Notes: a model not told the origin generated them from the letters alone. Shown: positions 26,667 to 35,827, numbered from the stretch's first letter. The stretch is 64,000 nt of DNA from JAEUMD01 sp044222395 (GCA_044222395.1 JBGANK010000003.1:74009-138008); one strand, 5' to 3'. Numbers and translations: made by a program.

Positions 26667-28091
26667 ATGCACGTCCCGGTGTGGCTGGCGCATGCTCGCC
26701 CGGTCCTTGCACGACCCGATACCGACCGTTCGCCGGAGAAGCACAGTTTGGCCCTGCCCAGACCCGAAAAAATAGTCGCAGGAGAACACGGGACCGCCAA
26801 CTGGCCAGCCGATGTGACGCCGACTGCGGAGTACGAGGCGGCTCTTGAATTCGCGCGCGCGGGCAATGGCAACCTGTTCGTCACCGGCCGCGCAGGCACC
26901 GGCAAATCGACGCTGCTTAGATGCACGCGCGATGCGCTTGCGACGGACGCGGTGGTGGTGGCGCCGACCGGCCTTGCGGCGGTCAACGTCGGCGGCCAAA
27001 CGATCCATTCGTTTTTCGGCTTGCCGCCCCGGCTGATCCGCTCGGACGACATTCGCCGCAGCCGTAACGCCAGAGTGATGCGGCGGCTCCAGCTCTTGAT
27101 CATCGACGAGATCTCGATGGTGCGTTCGGACCTGATGGCGGCGATGGATGCGTCGCTCAGGCTGAACCGTGGACGTCCGCGCGAGCCGTTCGGCGGTGTG
27201 CGCCTGTTGATGTTCGGTGATCTGCACCAGCTGCCGCCTGTGGTGACCGACAACGAGGTGGCGGCACATCTTGAAAGCGAGCACGGCGGCCCGTTCTTTT
27301 TTTCCGTGCAGGCGTTGCGCGAGGGTGCGGGAACGTCGCTCCTGGAACTCGAGCAGGTTTTCCGCCAGCGCGACGAAGCGCTTCTCGGCGTACTCAACCG
27401 GGTGCGCAACGGCGAGGCGGACGAGACCGATCTGAAGACGCTCAACGCTCGCGTGAACCCGATCCGCACGCTGGGCGAAGGAGAGCCCTACGTGATCCTC
27501 ACTCCCACCAACGCCGCAGCCCAGCGCATCAACATGGCCTATCTCGACGCGCTGCCGGCTCGCGCACAAACCTACGAGGCGGGTGTCACCGGCGAGTTCA
27601 ACGCCGCCGCACAGCCGACCGACCAGATTCTGGTGCTCAAGGAGGGAGCCAAGGTCATCCTGCTGCGCAACGATCCCGACCGCCGCTGGGTCAACGGTAC
27701 GATCGCGCGCATCGCGCGGCTGACGGAGCGGCAGGTGTTCATCGAGGTCAAAGGTCGCGAGTACGAGCTGGAGCCGGTATCATGGGAGAGCCGGCGCTAT
27801 GCCTTCGATCAGGCTGCGGAAAAGGTGGTCGAAACGGTTGCGGGCACGTTCAAGCAGTTTCCGGTGCGGCTGGCCTGGGCGCTGACCATCCACAAGTCGC
27901 AGGGGCTGACGCTCGACCAAGTCTATATCGACCTGGGGCGCGGCACTTTCGCGCATGGGCAGACTTACGTCGCATTATCCCGCTGCCGCTCACTCGACGG
28001 GCTGACGCTGGCGCGCGCCTTGCGGCCGAGCGACATTTTGTTCGATCCCGGCGTGATGGGATACCGGGACGTATTCTCGCGTCTTGAGTGA
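26667..28091 (+). CDS. PIF1/RecD-like superfamily 1 DNA helicase
   Basis: About 474 residues. Walker A is GRAGTGKST (74-82), followed by VVVAPTGLAAVNVGGQTIHSFFGL, which is the PIF1 motif Ia region. Walker B is LLIIDEISMVRSDLMAAMD; motif III is LLMFGDLHQLPPVV. The C-terminal 1B/2A region contains AWALTIHKSQGLTLDQVYIDLGRGTF and GQTYVALSRCRSLDGL, typical of PIF1/RecD 5'-3' helicases. The start is uncertain: ATG at 26667 is used, but initiation nearer the conserved core (about 26815) is possible because no good ribosome site is visible. It is not beside recombination genes, so its role is unspecified. Confidence 0.85.
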   Translation: MHVPVWLAHARPVLARPDTDRSPEKHSLALPRPEKIVAGEHGTANWPADVTPTAEYEAALEFARAGNGNLFVTGRAGTGKSTLLRCTRDALATDAVVVAPTGLAAVNVGGQTIHSFFGLPPRLIRSDDIRRSRNARVMRRLQLLIIDEISMVRSDLMAAMDASLRLNRGRPREPFGGVRLLMFGDLHQLPPVVTDNEVAAHLESEHGGPFFFSVQALREGAGTSLLELEQVFRQRDEALLGVLNRVRNGEADETDLKTLNARVNPIRTLGEGEPYVILTPTNAAAQRINMAYLDALPARAQTYEAGVTGEFNAAAQPTDQILVLKEGAKVILLRNDPDRRWVNGTIARIARLTERQVFIEVKGREYELEPVSWESRRYAFDQAAEKVVETVAGTFKQFPVRLAWALTIHKSQGLTLDQVYIDLGRGTFAHGQTYVALSRCRSLDGLTLARALRPSDILFDPGVMGYRDVFSRLE

Positions 28092-28111
28092 TCGAAACAG
28101 TTTCCTGATTT

Positions 28112-28153
28112 TGCAATGCAATTCACTTTTGGGGCCGAGTCTTGTGCGGCGCA
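28112..28153. promoter_or_regulatory. Distal pair of TGC-N3-GCA sites upstream of the phasin gene
   Basis: TGCAATGCA is at 28112-28120 and TGCGGCGCA at 28145-28153. The second is identical to the promoter-proximal box of the gene at 12717. These are candidate PhaR sites. Confidence 0.5.
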
Positions 28154-28276
28154 ATATGACTTCTCGCCGGCTTCGCGGGGAATTAACCCTTACGTAAACG
28201 ACCTATTTTCAAGAGTTCGAAAGGTCCGCTCTTGATCTCGAGCACGACCTTTGTCGCACAGCAATATATTTGATGT

Positions 28277-28285
28277 TGCATTGCA
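28277..28285. promoter_or_regulatory. Proximal TGC-N3-GCA site, candidate PhaR operator of the phasin
   Basis: TGCATTGCA is identical to the distal box of the gene at 12717 and overlaps a possible -35 element about 140 bp upstream of the phasin start. Confidence 0.55.
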
Positions 28286-28421
28286 CAATGAACTGCGCTA
28301 GGGTCTTTCACATCAAGGCCGCCACCTGTTGGGCCTCCCGCTCTTAGGCGACCCGATCCATACCCGCCCAGCCGGGCGATACATGAATGAACCCGATCCC
28401 TTAGATATCAGGAGCATCGCC

Positions 28422-28877
28422 ATGAACGACCAATTCACCCGCCAGGCGCAGGACATGTTCGCAGCTGCCAAGGACGCCCGTATTCCCGAGAACATCCAGG
28501 CCATGGCCGAGGAAGGCGTTGTGAAGACCCGCGAGGCCTATCACAAGCTCAGCACCGTCGCTAAGGACGGCGCAAAGGTTGTCGAGGAGGTCATGCTTGC
28601 CTCTCACGCCGGCGCCAAGGCAATCGGTGAGAAGCTTCTCCACAACACGACCGTCAACACCGAAGCCGTCTTCGATGCCGCACAGGCGATCGCGCGGGCA
28701 AAGACGATCCCGGAGGCAGTTCGCCTTCAGGCCGACTTCCTGCAGCAGCAGTTCGCCGTTGCCGGCGCGCAGAGCAAGGAGCTTTTCGAACTCTCCGCGA
28801 AGGTGACCAAGCAAACCATGGAGACTGTGAATGCGGCTGCCACGAAGAGCTTCGAGCAGATGAAGCACGTCGGCTGA
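28422..28877 (+). CDS. Phasin (phasin_2 family)
   Basis: Phasins coat polyhydroxyalkanoate granules and limit their size. This 151-residue protein is almost entirely amphipathic helix, with no Trp and no signal peptide. NTEAVFDAAQAIARAKTIPEAVRLQADFLQQQFAVAGAQSKELFELSAKV is the family core, and it begins MNDQFTRQAQDMFAAAKDARIPE. AGGAG lies before the ATG at 28422; an in-frame ATG at 28383 is less likely. Transcription probably ends at the hairpin at 28940 and is repressed through the PhaR-type boxes upstream. Confidence 0.93.
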   Translation: MNDQFTRQAQDMFAAAKDARIPENIQAMAEEGVVKTREAYHKLSTVAKDGAKVVEEVMLASHAGAKAIGEKLLHNTTVNTEAVFDAAQAIARAKTIPEAVRLQADFLQQQFAVAGAQSKELFELSAKVTKQTMETVNAAATKSFEQMKHVG

Positions 28878-28939
28878 AGTCATTCTTCACGAATGTTGCG
28901 AAGGCGCAGGCTGAAGTCGTCGCGCTCTAACCATAAGAT

Positions 28940-28972
28940 GCCCGGAAGCTCGCGCTTCCGGGCGTTTTCTTT
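28940..28972 (+). terminator. Rho-independent terminator of the phasin gene
   Basis: GCCCGGAAGC (28940-28949) pairs with GCTTCCGGGC (28954-28963) around a 4-nt loop and is followed by GTTTTCTTT. Confidence 0.9.
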
Positions 28973-29145
28973 CGCCGAGAGCGCCGGCGGCTGCGGCTGC
29001 TTCATGTTGCATCGCATAGTCGGGCGCGCGACTGCAGTAACCGGCTTGATGACTGAAACCCAGGTCGCACAGGCAACGAAAATTCGCTTACGCTCTTTGT
29101 ACAATGGGCCGAGACAAACGCGTTTTTCGCGCTATAGTCGGTGCC

Positions 29146-29655
29146 ATGCTTAGTTCGAGTTCTCAAGTACGCGTGCGTTGCGGTCAGCTTTCCGATGCGA
29201 AAGCATTGGCCGACGTCTTCGAGCGTTCCTGGCGGCATGCCTACGTTGGCATCCTTCCGCGAGCGCATCTGGATTCCCTCATCCTCAGACGCGGCCGCAG
29301 GTGGTGGACAAGCGCCATCCGTTCCGGCGATCTCATCCTCGTGCTCGAGGTCGGCGGCGAGATCGGCGGCTATGCCTCATGCGGACCGGCGCGCCATCGC
29401 GGTCGCTACGAGGGCGAGATCTACGAGCTCTATCTGGCACCGGAGTATCAGGGCCTGGGCTTCGGCGAATTGCTGTTCGAAGCGTGCCGGCACGAACTCG
29501 ACCGGCGCAAACTCAACGGCCTGATCGTCTGGGCACTCGCCGACAACGATGCTGCGGCGGATTTCTACTGGCGGCGCGGTGGCCGGCCGGTACAGCAGGT
29601 GTCCGACCGGGTCGGCACCGTCGACATGCAGAAAGTCGGCTACGGCTGGCCGTGA
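29146..29655 (+). CDS. GNAT family N-acetyltransferase
   Basis: A 169-residue protein with the GNAT fold. YELYLAPEYQGLGFGELLFEA contains the acetyl-CoA pyrophosphate-binding Q/RxxGxG/A motif A, and ALADNDAAADFYWRRGGRP is the motif B helix (N-xxA-xxFYxxxGF type). The N-terminus has VRVRCGQLSDAKALADVFERSWRHAYVGILP, which is common in acetyltransferases of small molecules or ribosomal-protein type. Substrate unknown. ATG at 29146 is chosen; 29104 is an alternative. Confidence 0.88.
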   Translation: MLSSSSQVRVRCGQLSDAKALADVFERSWRHAYVGILPRAHLDSLILRRGRRWWTSAIRSGDLILVLEVGGEIGGYASCGPARHRGRYEGEIYELYLAPEYQGLGFGELLFEACRHELDRRKLNGLIVWALADNDAAADFYWRRGGRPVQQVSDRVGTVDMQKVGYGWP

Positions 29656-29710
29656 CTTCGTCGGCCGCGCGGTGCCGCGCCGCGGCGAACCATCTGCCCA
29701 TCCATCTGAC

Positions 29711-29734
29711 GGCCGGTGCTGAGCGCCGGCCTTT
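29711..29734 (+). terminator. Probable terminator after the GNAT gene
   Basis: GGCCGG (29711-29716) pairs with CCGGCC (29726-29731), extended internally by GC pairs, and is followed by TTTG. Confidence 0.6.
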
Positions 29735-29884
29735 GTCGTGACGTACAGACGGTCGCCAACCTACTCCCCACTTGGTTGCGTCTTCGATCTAAAGAGGGGT
29801 TGCCCCAAGGAGCCGCCTCGGGCAGCAAGGTTGCTGCGGAACGAGCCACGGTCCGCCCAAAAAAACCGATCCAAGGAGACCCCC

Positions 29885-30430
29885 ATGCGCATCGACGCCA
29901 TCGCCATCGGCAGGCATCCGCCGGACGACGTCAACGTCATCATCGAGGTGCCGGTCGGCGGCGAGCCTGTCAAGTACGAGATGGACAAGGAGGCCGGCGC
30001 GCTGGTGGTCGATCGGTTCCTCTACACGCCGATGCGTTATCCGGGGAACTACGGATTCATTCCGCATACCCTGTCGCCGGACGGTGACCCGATCGATGTC
30101 CTCGTCTGCAATACGCGCACGATCGTGCCGGGCGGCATCATCAACTGCCGGCCGATCGGCGTGATGATGATGGAAGACGACGGTGGCGGCGACGAGAAGA
30201 TCATCGCGGTACCCAGCTCCAAGATCTCGGCGCGCTACGACCGCATTCGCACGGTCGCCGACCTGCCACCGATCACGAAAAACCAGATCGAGCACTTCTT
30301 CCAGCACTACAAGGATCTGGAGCCCGGCAAATGGGTCAAGATCGTCAACTGGGGCGACGTCGACGACGCCAAGCGGGTGATCCGCGAGGCGATCGAACGG
30401 GCCAAGACCGCCAAGGGGGCCGAAGGCTAA
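29885..30430 (+). CDS. ppa: Inorganic pyrophosphatase
   Basis: A family I soluble pyrophosphatase, 181 residues, which hydrolyses pyrophosphate and pulls biosynthetic reactions forward. Signature sequences are MDKEAGALVVDRFLYTPMRYPGNYGFIPHTLSPDGDPIDVLV, in which DGDPIDVLV carries the Mg-binding aspartates. The C-terminal KNQIEHFFQHYKDLEPGKWVKI is typical. The ATG at 29885 has AAGGAGAC upstream. The frame is open further 5', but that sequence is not homologous to known pyrophosphatases. Confidence 0.98.
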   Translation: MRIDAIAIGRHPPDDVNVIIEVPVGGEPVKYEMDKEAGALVVDRFLYTPMRYPGNYGFIPHTLSPDGDPIDVLVCNTRTIVPGGIINCRPIGVMMMEDDGGGDEKIIAVPSSKISARYDRIRTVADLPPITKNQIEHFFQHYKDLEPGKWVKIVNWGDVDDAKRVIREAIERAKTAKGAEG

Positions 30431-30564
30431 CCGCAGTTGACAGCGAGCCCTTTCCAAATCGCCAGGGCTTGCTATACCGCCCGTCGAATTCACAATGTGG
30501 GCTGCGGACTCGACCGGGCCGGCGATGCGGCCGTGTCGCAAGCGCAAAAAAGTTGAGAAATGGC

Positions 30565-31371
30565 ATGAGCGACGTGAGGATCGCGGTCATGGGTGCGGGC
30601 GGGCGCATGGGACGCGAACTCGTGCGCGCCGTGCATGCGCTCGAGGGCTGCAAGGTGGCGGGCGGGGTCGAGCAGGCCGGCTCGCCCTTCTTGGGCCAGG
30701 ATGTCGGCGAAGTGGCCGGCGTGGGGCCGGTCGGCGCCGCCATATCGGACGACCCGCTAGCCGTATGCGCGACGGTCGACGCGATCCTCGATTTCACCAC
30801 ACCGGCAGCCACAGCCGAGTTCGCAGGCCTGGCCGCCAACGCGCGCATCGTGCACGTGATCGGCACGACGGGGCTGCAACCCGAGCACGAGGCTGCCATC
30901 GCGGCGGCCGCTCGCCATGCGACGATCATCAAGGCCGGCAACATGAGTCTGGGTGTCAACCTGCTGCTGGCGGTCACGCGCCGGGTGGCGCAAGCGCTGG
31001 ACGCCGATTTCGATATCGAGATCGTCGAGATGCATCACCGGCACAAGGTCGATGCCCCATCAGGCACCGCGCTGATGCTGGGGCAGGCCGCCGCGAACGG
31101 CCGCAACGTGCCACTCGCCGAAGTCTCGGTGCGCACGCGCGACGGTCATACAGGCGCCAGGCGGCGCGGCGACATCGGCTTCCAGTCACTCAGAGGTGGC
31201 AGCGTGGTCGGCGACCACACGGTCATTTTCGCCGGCGAGGGCGAGCGGATCGAACTCTCTCACATCGCCAGCGATCGCGGCATTTTTGCTCGCGGAGCGG
31301 TGAAGGCGGCGCTTTGGGGTCGTGGCCGGGGGCCGGGGCTTTTCACCATGACGGACGTGCTCGGGCTTTAG
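30565..31371 (+). CDS. dapB: 4-hydroxy-tetrahydrodipicolinate reductase
   Basis: DapB reduces hydroxytetrahydrodipicolinate with NAD(P)H in lysine and diaminopimelate synthesis. The 268-residue protein has the dinucleotide motif VMGAGGRMGRELVRAV near the N-terminus, DFTTPAATAEF, and IGTTGLQPEHEAAIAAAA. The catalytic MHHRHKVDAPSGTAL contains the active His and Lys. It is 134 bp after ppa and 242 bp before gpmA, all on the same strand; in Rhizobiales dapB and gpmA are neighbours. Confidence 0.98.
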   Translation: MSDVRIAVMGAGGRMGRELVRAVHALEGCKVAGGVEQAGSPFLGQDVGEVAGVGPVGAAISDDPLAVCATVDAILDFTTPAATAEFAGLAANARIVHVIGTTGLQPEHEAAIAAAARHATIIKAGNMSLGVNLLLAVTRRVAQALDADFDIEIVEMHHRHKVDAPSGTALMLGQAAANGRNVPLAEVSVRTRDGHTGARRRGDIGFQSLRGGSVVGDHTVIFAGEGERIELSHIASDRGIFARGAVKAALWGRGRGPGLFTMTDVLGL

Positions 31372-31613
31372 TCGGGGGGGCCGGGCCTGCCCGGTCCGCC
31401 ACGGCGCTGCCAGCAGAAATGGGGCAGCGATTTAATCGATCGCAAACACATGCTGCGCCCGGGAGTGCTAGTGCTTTTCAGATCGCGGCATTTTTTCCGG
31501 ACACGCAGAAAGACGCGACGAGCTTTGCAATAACGTCACGCGTGCGTGCCCGCGCTCGACAGGCGATGGACTCATGCCGCAGCATGGGTCGTCATGCAGA
31601 GGAATGATCGACA

Positions 31614-32234
31614 ATGGACAACGTGCTCGTTCTGGTTCGTCACGGTCAAAGCGAATGGAACCTGAAGAACCTGTTCACCGGCTGGCGTGATCCAGACCTC
31701 ACCGAAAAGGGTGTGGCCGAGGCGATCAAGGCCGGCGAGATGCTGAAGCGCGAGGGTTTCCATTTCGACATCGCGTTCACGAGCGTCCTGCATCGCGCGC
31801 AGCGCACACTCGACCTGATGCTCGACAAACTCGGACAGACCGGGCTCGAGACGATCAAGGACAAGGCCCTGAACGAGCGCCACTACGGCGATCTGTGCGG
31901 ACTCAACAAGGATGACGCGCGCAAGAAGTGGGGCGAAGAGCAGGTGCACATGTGGCGGCGCAGCTATGACATCCGCCCGCCCGGCGGCGAAAGCCTGAAG
32001 GACACGGCGGAGCGCGTGCTACCCTACTACAAGGAGCAGATCTGGCCGCGGATCAAGAAGGGCCAGAACGTACTGGTCGCCGCTCATGGCAACTCGATCC
32101 GCGCGCTCGTCATGCATCTGGAACAGCTCAACGAAAAGCAGATCATCGAACGCGAGATCGGCACCGGCGTGCCGCTCATCTATCGGCTCAACGAGAGCGG
32201 GCAACTTGCCGACAAGCGCGAGCTGGCGGCCTGA
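31614..32234 (+). CDS. gpmA: 2,3-bisphosphoglycerate-dependent phosphoglycerate mutase
   Basis: Interconverts 3- and 2-phosphoglycerate in glycolysis and gluconeogenesis via a phosphohistidine. It has 206 residues, the short alphaproteobacterial form. LVRHGQSEWN carries catalytic His10, then RAQRTLDLML, the proton-donor Glu in LNERHYGDLCG, and AAHGNSIRALVMHLE with the second His. It lies downstream of dapB, as in related genomes. Confidence 0.97.
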   Translation: MDNVLVLVRHGQSEWNLKNLFTGWRDPDLTEKGVAEAIKAGEMLKREGFHFDIAFTSVLHRAQRTLDLMLDKLGQTGLETIKDKALNERHYGDLCGLNKDDARKKWGEEQVHMWRRSYDIRPPGGESLKDTAERVLPYYKEQIWPRIKKGQNVLVAAHGNSIRALVMHLEQLNEKQIIEREIGTGVPLIYRLNESGQLADKRELAA

Positions 32235-32371
32235 CGGCCCGCCACGCAAGTGCCATCAAGACATACTGAGATCGGGTGGCGGCGGTGCGAGCGGTCGGGC
32301 CGAGGGCTGCGCGCCCGCCAGCATAAGTCTCACCTCACTTTGTCCCGTCACCAATTGCCGGAGATTCACGC

Positions 32372-32962
32372 ATGGCGCTCGACGAGCTTTCCGAACGATC
32401 CGCGCACGGGTCTCGCACGCGCGACAGATTGATCGGCGTCTATATTGGCGCGCTGGCAGTGATTCTCGCACTTTCCGCCATGGGTGGAGACAACGCCGCC
32501 AAGAACGCGACGCTGAAGAATATCGAGGCGTCGAACACGTGGTCGTTCTTCCAAGCCAAGAACATGCGGCGGCAACTGATGCGCGTGCATACCGAGGATC
32601 TCGAGCTGATGCTGGAAACGACGCCCGGCCTTTCGCCGGAACAGAAGACACGGATCTCCGAGAAGATCGCGGCAAACAAGGCCAATGATGCGAGGCTGAC
32701 GAGCGAGCCGGAGACGAAGGAAGGGCTCGACGAGCTGTTCAAGCGCGGCAAGGCGCTTGAAGCAGAGCGCGACAAGGCATTGGCGCAGGATCCCTATTTC
32801 GACTATGCGCAAGCCGCGTTGCAGATCGCGATCGTGCTGGCCTCCATTGCGATCATCTCGGGCGGGATGCCGCTATTGATTTTGAGCATGGCGCTCGGCG
32901 CAGCCGGCGTGCTCCTGACGCTCAATGGCTACCTCATGCTATTTCACATTCCGGGTATCTGA
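32372..32962 (+). CDS. DUF4337 membrane protein
   Basis: A 196-residue protein. A cytoplasmic N-terminus is followed by a first helix (LIGVYIGALAVILALSAMGG). NAAKNATLKNIEASNTWSFFQAKNMRRQLMRVHTEDLEL is the signature of DUF4337. The C-terminal half holds a helical hairpin (FDYAQAALQIAIVLASIAIISGGMPLLILSMALGAAGVLLTLNGYLMLF). Family function is unknown. It is convergent with the lipoprotein gene, with only 7 bp between the stops. Confidence 0.88.
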   Translation: MALDELSERSAHGSRTRDRLIGVYIGALAVILALSAMGGDNAAKNATLKNIEASNTWSFFQAKNMRRQLMRVHTEDLELMLETTPGLSPEQKTRISEKIAANKANDARLTSEPETKEGLDELFKRGKALEAERDKALAQDPYFDYAQAALQIAIVLASIAIISGGMPLLILSMALGAAGVLLTLNGYLMLFHIPGI

Positions 32963-32969
32963 TTAGGCT

Positions 32970-33617
32970 TCAACGGGCGGCCGCGCTCGCTGCCGATGAT
33001 CTCTCCGACTCTCCGGTCAGGTCTTTGATCCATTGGGGCAGCTGCGGCGACGACGACGTGACGGAGCCCGTCTCGGTCGGCCCTGATCCTGTCGCACCCA
33101 AAGCAGGCTGTGCGTTGGGCTTGTCCGCAACCATCGGTGCCAGATCGAATGCCTTTATGCGCGCATCGATGTCGACCGGTGGACAGCCATTGGCCACCTG
33201 CTGGCGGTTCAGGGTCCTGACGCGCGCTTCGGCTTCGCGATAGGCTTCGACGCTTTCGAGGCCATCCTCCGGCCCGCCGAACATGCGACCGTAGGCCCTG
33301 GCGAGGGTTGTGGGCAACGCCTCGCGCTCCTTGGCGATACCGTTCCGCGCCTTCTGCATGTCCTTGAGGCCCAGCTCAATGTCATCGCCGAGCGTCCGGC
33401 AGTCGAGCTGTCGCTGCTGCGGCGAAGGCTGTGGCTGCGCAGATGTGGCAACTTGCGGAGTGGTGGTGGCAGCACTGTTCTTGGAGCTGGAGGCTGCGCT
33501 GGTGGGAGCGATGGTGGGAACCACGCCGGCAGGATCGCCCACGGTCGAGCAGCCGCTGGCCAGGCTCGCTAAAGAGACCAGCAACGCCAATCGCAGCGAT
33601 GTCCTAGCGCCGTGCAC
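32970..33617 (-). CDS. Putative lipoprotein
   Basis: A 215-residue protein beginning at GTG (33617) with a lipoprotein signal peptide: RTSLRLALLVSLASLASGC, where the LASGC lipobox marks the lipidated cysteine. The next 50 residues are a Ser/Thr/Pro/Gln-rich linker. The helical segment LDCRTLGDDIELGLKDMQKARNGIAKEREALPTTLARAYGRMFGG follows. Cysteines in LDC and NGCPP may form a disulfide. It is probably anchored in the outer membrane. Family not recognised. Upstream in-frame starts would bury the signal peptide, so they are rejected. Confidence 0.7.
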   Translation of the reverse strand: MHGARTSLRLALLVSLASLASGCSTVGDPAGVVPTIAPTSAASSSKNSAATTTPQVATSAQPQPSPQQRQLDCRTLGDDIELGLKDMQKARNGIAKEREALPTTLARAYGRMFGGPEDGLESVEAYREAEARVRTLNRQQVANGCPPVDIDARIKAFDLAPMVADKPNAQPALGATGSGPTETGSVTSSSPQLPQWIKDLTGESERSSAASAAAR

Positions 33618-33882
33618 GTCGCCCTGCCCCGCAGTTCGTCCTTGGCGTTCTTCAACGCCTGCCGGGCGCGCCCGCCCGAAGACAACCTGCCTCAGCCAAC
33701 TCACACCTGCGCAACCTAAGGGGTTGGCGGGGCTCGAGGCAAGACGCACGGCGGACACAGCTGCCACCTCCCGCGCATCGACATTCGAGCCGGGACCCGC
33801 ACTGAACCGCGTCCGGTAGCCGCCGCGACCAGCCGCGAACCCGGTCTATGCGACCGGTCGCGGCAGAGCGCGAGTTGTATCG

Positions 33883-34341
33883 TCACGGCTTTATGTAGGT
33901 GTAGCCCTTGCCTTGCAGGTACGACAGTTCGGCCACGCCGGAGGGCACGATGTCGTCCTTGAACACCTCGAACAAATCCTTGTCGGGGTCGATCTTGCGG
34001 CCCACGAGCGTGTTGTTGCAGACCACGAATCCGACCTTCTGCGATTTCAGGTTGGAGACTTCTCCTTGCAGCTTCAGGTCTTGAACAGCATTGCGGAGCA
34101 AATCGACGCCATCGCCGTGCAACACGACCTTGACCTCGACGTTGTCCTTGCCGACGGCGCTGATGTGGTTCTGGACGTTCTTGAGCGCCTTCAGGTAGGC
34201 CTTGCCGTCCTGTCCGGCGTCGAAGTTGATGTGGTAGACGACCTTCTGCTTGCCGTAACGATCCTCGGCAGCGGCAGGTGCGATGGCGAGAGTGACGAGT
34301 GCGGCAAAGGCTAAGGCGACGGCAGTGATTGCACGCAGCAT
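33883..34341 (-). CDS. Secreted DsrE/F-like family protein
   Basis: A 152-residue protein with a signal peptide (residues 1-25, ending APAAAEDR). The mature domain has the DsrE/F-like Rossmann pattern: KVVYHINFDAGQDGKAYLKALKNVQNHI, VEVKVVLHGDGVDLLR and VGFVVCNNTLVGRKID with Cys108. DsrE/F-type proteins take part in sulfur relay or are putative periplasmic sulfur-binding proteins; no sulfur-oxidation genes are in the window. The role is inferred only. Confidence 0.83.
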   Translation of the reverse strand: MLRAITAVALAFAALVTLAIAPAAAEDRYGKQKVVYHINFDAGQDGKAYLKALKNVQNHISAVGKDNVEVKVVLHGDGVDLLRNAVQDLKLQGEVSNLKSQKVGFVVCNNTLVGRKIDPDKDLFEVFKDDIVPSGVAELSYLQGKGYTYIKP

Positions 34342-34693
34342 GTATTAAACTCCTCCTGGCTTCATTGGACGACTTGACGTTCCTTATTGGTGTTCCTTAT
34401 CGGGTGCGTATCGGCCATGCCCGCTGCGGCAGCATAGAGCCTTCGAGCCAGCTCGCCTGAGATTGAAGCTACTCCAGCGAAAGCGATGCCCCCCCACCAG
34501 ATACTGCACCAGCCGCGGGCAGAAGTTGCAACTCACAACTTTGCCGGACCACAGCCACAGTGGCGGGCGACGCACCTTTCCCAGTTGCAGGATCGTGTCC
34601 GAGACGGTAGCAGAAGGGCCTCCGGCGGCGATCGGTGAACGACTTTCGCCGCCACAAGACCTCGGCCCCGACAACTGACGGATCTTAGACCGC
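34342..34693. other. Divergent intergenic region before leuB
   Basis: A 352-bp stretch with no supportable gene. It must hold the promoters of leuB and of the minus-strand DsrE-like gene, whose ribosome site (GGAGGAG) is visible. No regulatory motif was recognised. Confidence 0.5.
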
Positions 34694-35809
34694 ATGCCCA
34701 CTCATTCCCTGCTTCTTCTTCCCGGCGACGGCATCGGCGTCGAGATCATGGCCGAGGTGGAGCGCATCATCGCGTTCCTCAACAAGCGCTCGAACGCTGC
34801 GAAATTCGAGACGAAGACGGATCTTGTCGGCGGTTCGGCCTATGACAAGCACGGCGTGTCGATCACGGACGAAGCGATGGCCGGCGCGATGGCTGCCGAC
34901 GCCATCATCTTCGGCGCGGTGGGCGGTCCCAAGTGGGACAAGGTGCCCTACGAGCATCGGCCGGAAGCTGGTCTTCTTCGCCTGCGGAAAGACCTCGACC
35001 TTTACGCGAACCTGCGACCGGCGATCTGCTATCCGGCACTGGCGGACGCCTCGTCGCTGAAGCGCGAGCTGGTCGAGGGCCTCGATATCCTGATCCTGCG
35101 CGAGCTCACCGGCGGCACCTACTTCGGCGAGCCGAAGGAGATCGTGACCTTGGAGAACGGCGAGAAGCGCGCCGTCGACACGACGCTCTACACGACGCGC
35201 GAAGTTGACCGCATCGCGCGCATGGGATTCGATCTCGCCCGCAAGCGCCGCAACAAGGTGCACATGGCGGCGAAGTGGAACGTGATGCGGTCGGGCGTGC
35301 TGTGGCGCGAGGTGACTGCGCAGGTTCACAAGAGCTATGCATCCGACGTCGAGTACCATGAGATCCTCGCCGACAACTGCGCCATGCAGCTGATCCGCAA
35401 CCCCAAGCAGTTCGACGTCGTCGTGACTGACAACCTGTTCGGCGACATCCTTTCCGACGAGGCGGCGATGATGACCGGCTCGCTCGGCATGTTGCCTTCG
35501 GCCTCGCTTGGCGGCGTCGATGCCAAGACCGGCAAGCGGCGCGCGCTCTACGAGCCGGTGCACGGTTCGGCGCCCGACATCGCCGGTCAAGGTCTCGCCA
35601 ATCCGATCGCTATGATCGCCTCGTTCGCGATGGCGCTGCGCTACTCCTTCGACCTCGGCAAGGAGGCCGATCTGGTCGAGGGAGCCATTGCCAGAGTGCT
35701 GGATAAGGGGCTGAGAACAGGCGACATCATGCAGCCCGGAATGACCAAGACCGGCACCTCGCAGATGGGAGCGGCGATACTCAAAGAGATGGAGGCGATG
35801 GTCGCCTGA
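34694..35809 (+). CDS. leuB: 3-isopropylmalate dehydrogenase
   Basis: LeuB oxidatively decarboxylates 3-isopropylmalate in leucine synthesis using NAD. The 371-residue protein shows LLLPGDGIGVEIMAE, FGAVGGPKWD and RPEAGLLRLRKDLDLYANLRP, with the substrate-binding arginines. RELTGGTYFG is followed by AAKWNVMRSGVLWREV and NPKQFDVVVTDNLFGDILSDEAAMMTGSLGMLPSASLG, with the metal-binding aspartates. EPVHGSAPDIAGQGLANP is the NAD-binding block. Complete; the ATG at 34694 follows a short purine-rich leader. Confidence 0.98.
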   Translation: MPTHSLLLLPGDGIGVEIMAEVERIIAFLNKRSNAAKFETKTDLVGGSAYDKHGVSITDEAMAGAMAADAIIFGAVGGPKWDKVPYEHRPEAGLLRLRKDLDLYANLRPAICYPALADASSLKRELVEGLDILILRELTGGTYFGEPKEIVTLENGEKRAVDTTLYTTREVDRIARMGFDLARKRRNKVHMAAKWNVMRSGVLWREVTAQVHKSYASDVEYHEILADNCAMQLIRNPKQFDVVVTDNLFGDILSDEAAMMTGSLGMLPSASLGGVDAKTGKRRALYEPVHGSAPDIAGQGLANPIAMIASFAMALRYSFDLGKEADLVEGAIARVLDKGLRTGDIMQPGMTKTGTSQMGAAILKEMEAMVA

Positions 35810-35827
35810 TCGAAGGCGAGCATCCTG

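Larger units (their letters stand above)
28092..28421. other. Phasin upstream region
   Basis: A 330-bp AT-richer non-coding stretch that holds three TGC-N3-GCA boxes and probably the phasin promoter (TTGCAT, 17 bp, TAGGGT at 28276-28304). Confidence 0.6.

Noticed and set aside
29006..29014. Additional TGC-N3-GCA site (TGCATCGCA)
   Set aside because: A single isolated copy is expected by chance several times in a window of this size; it is not paired and is not next to a PHA gene.
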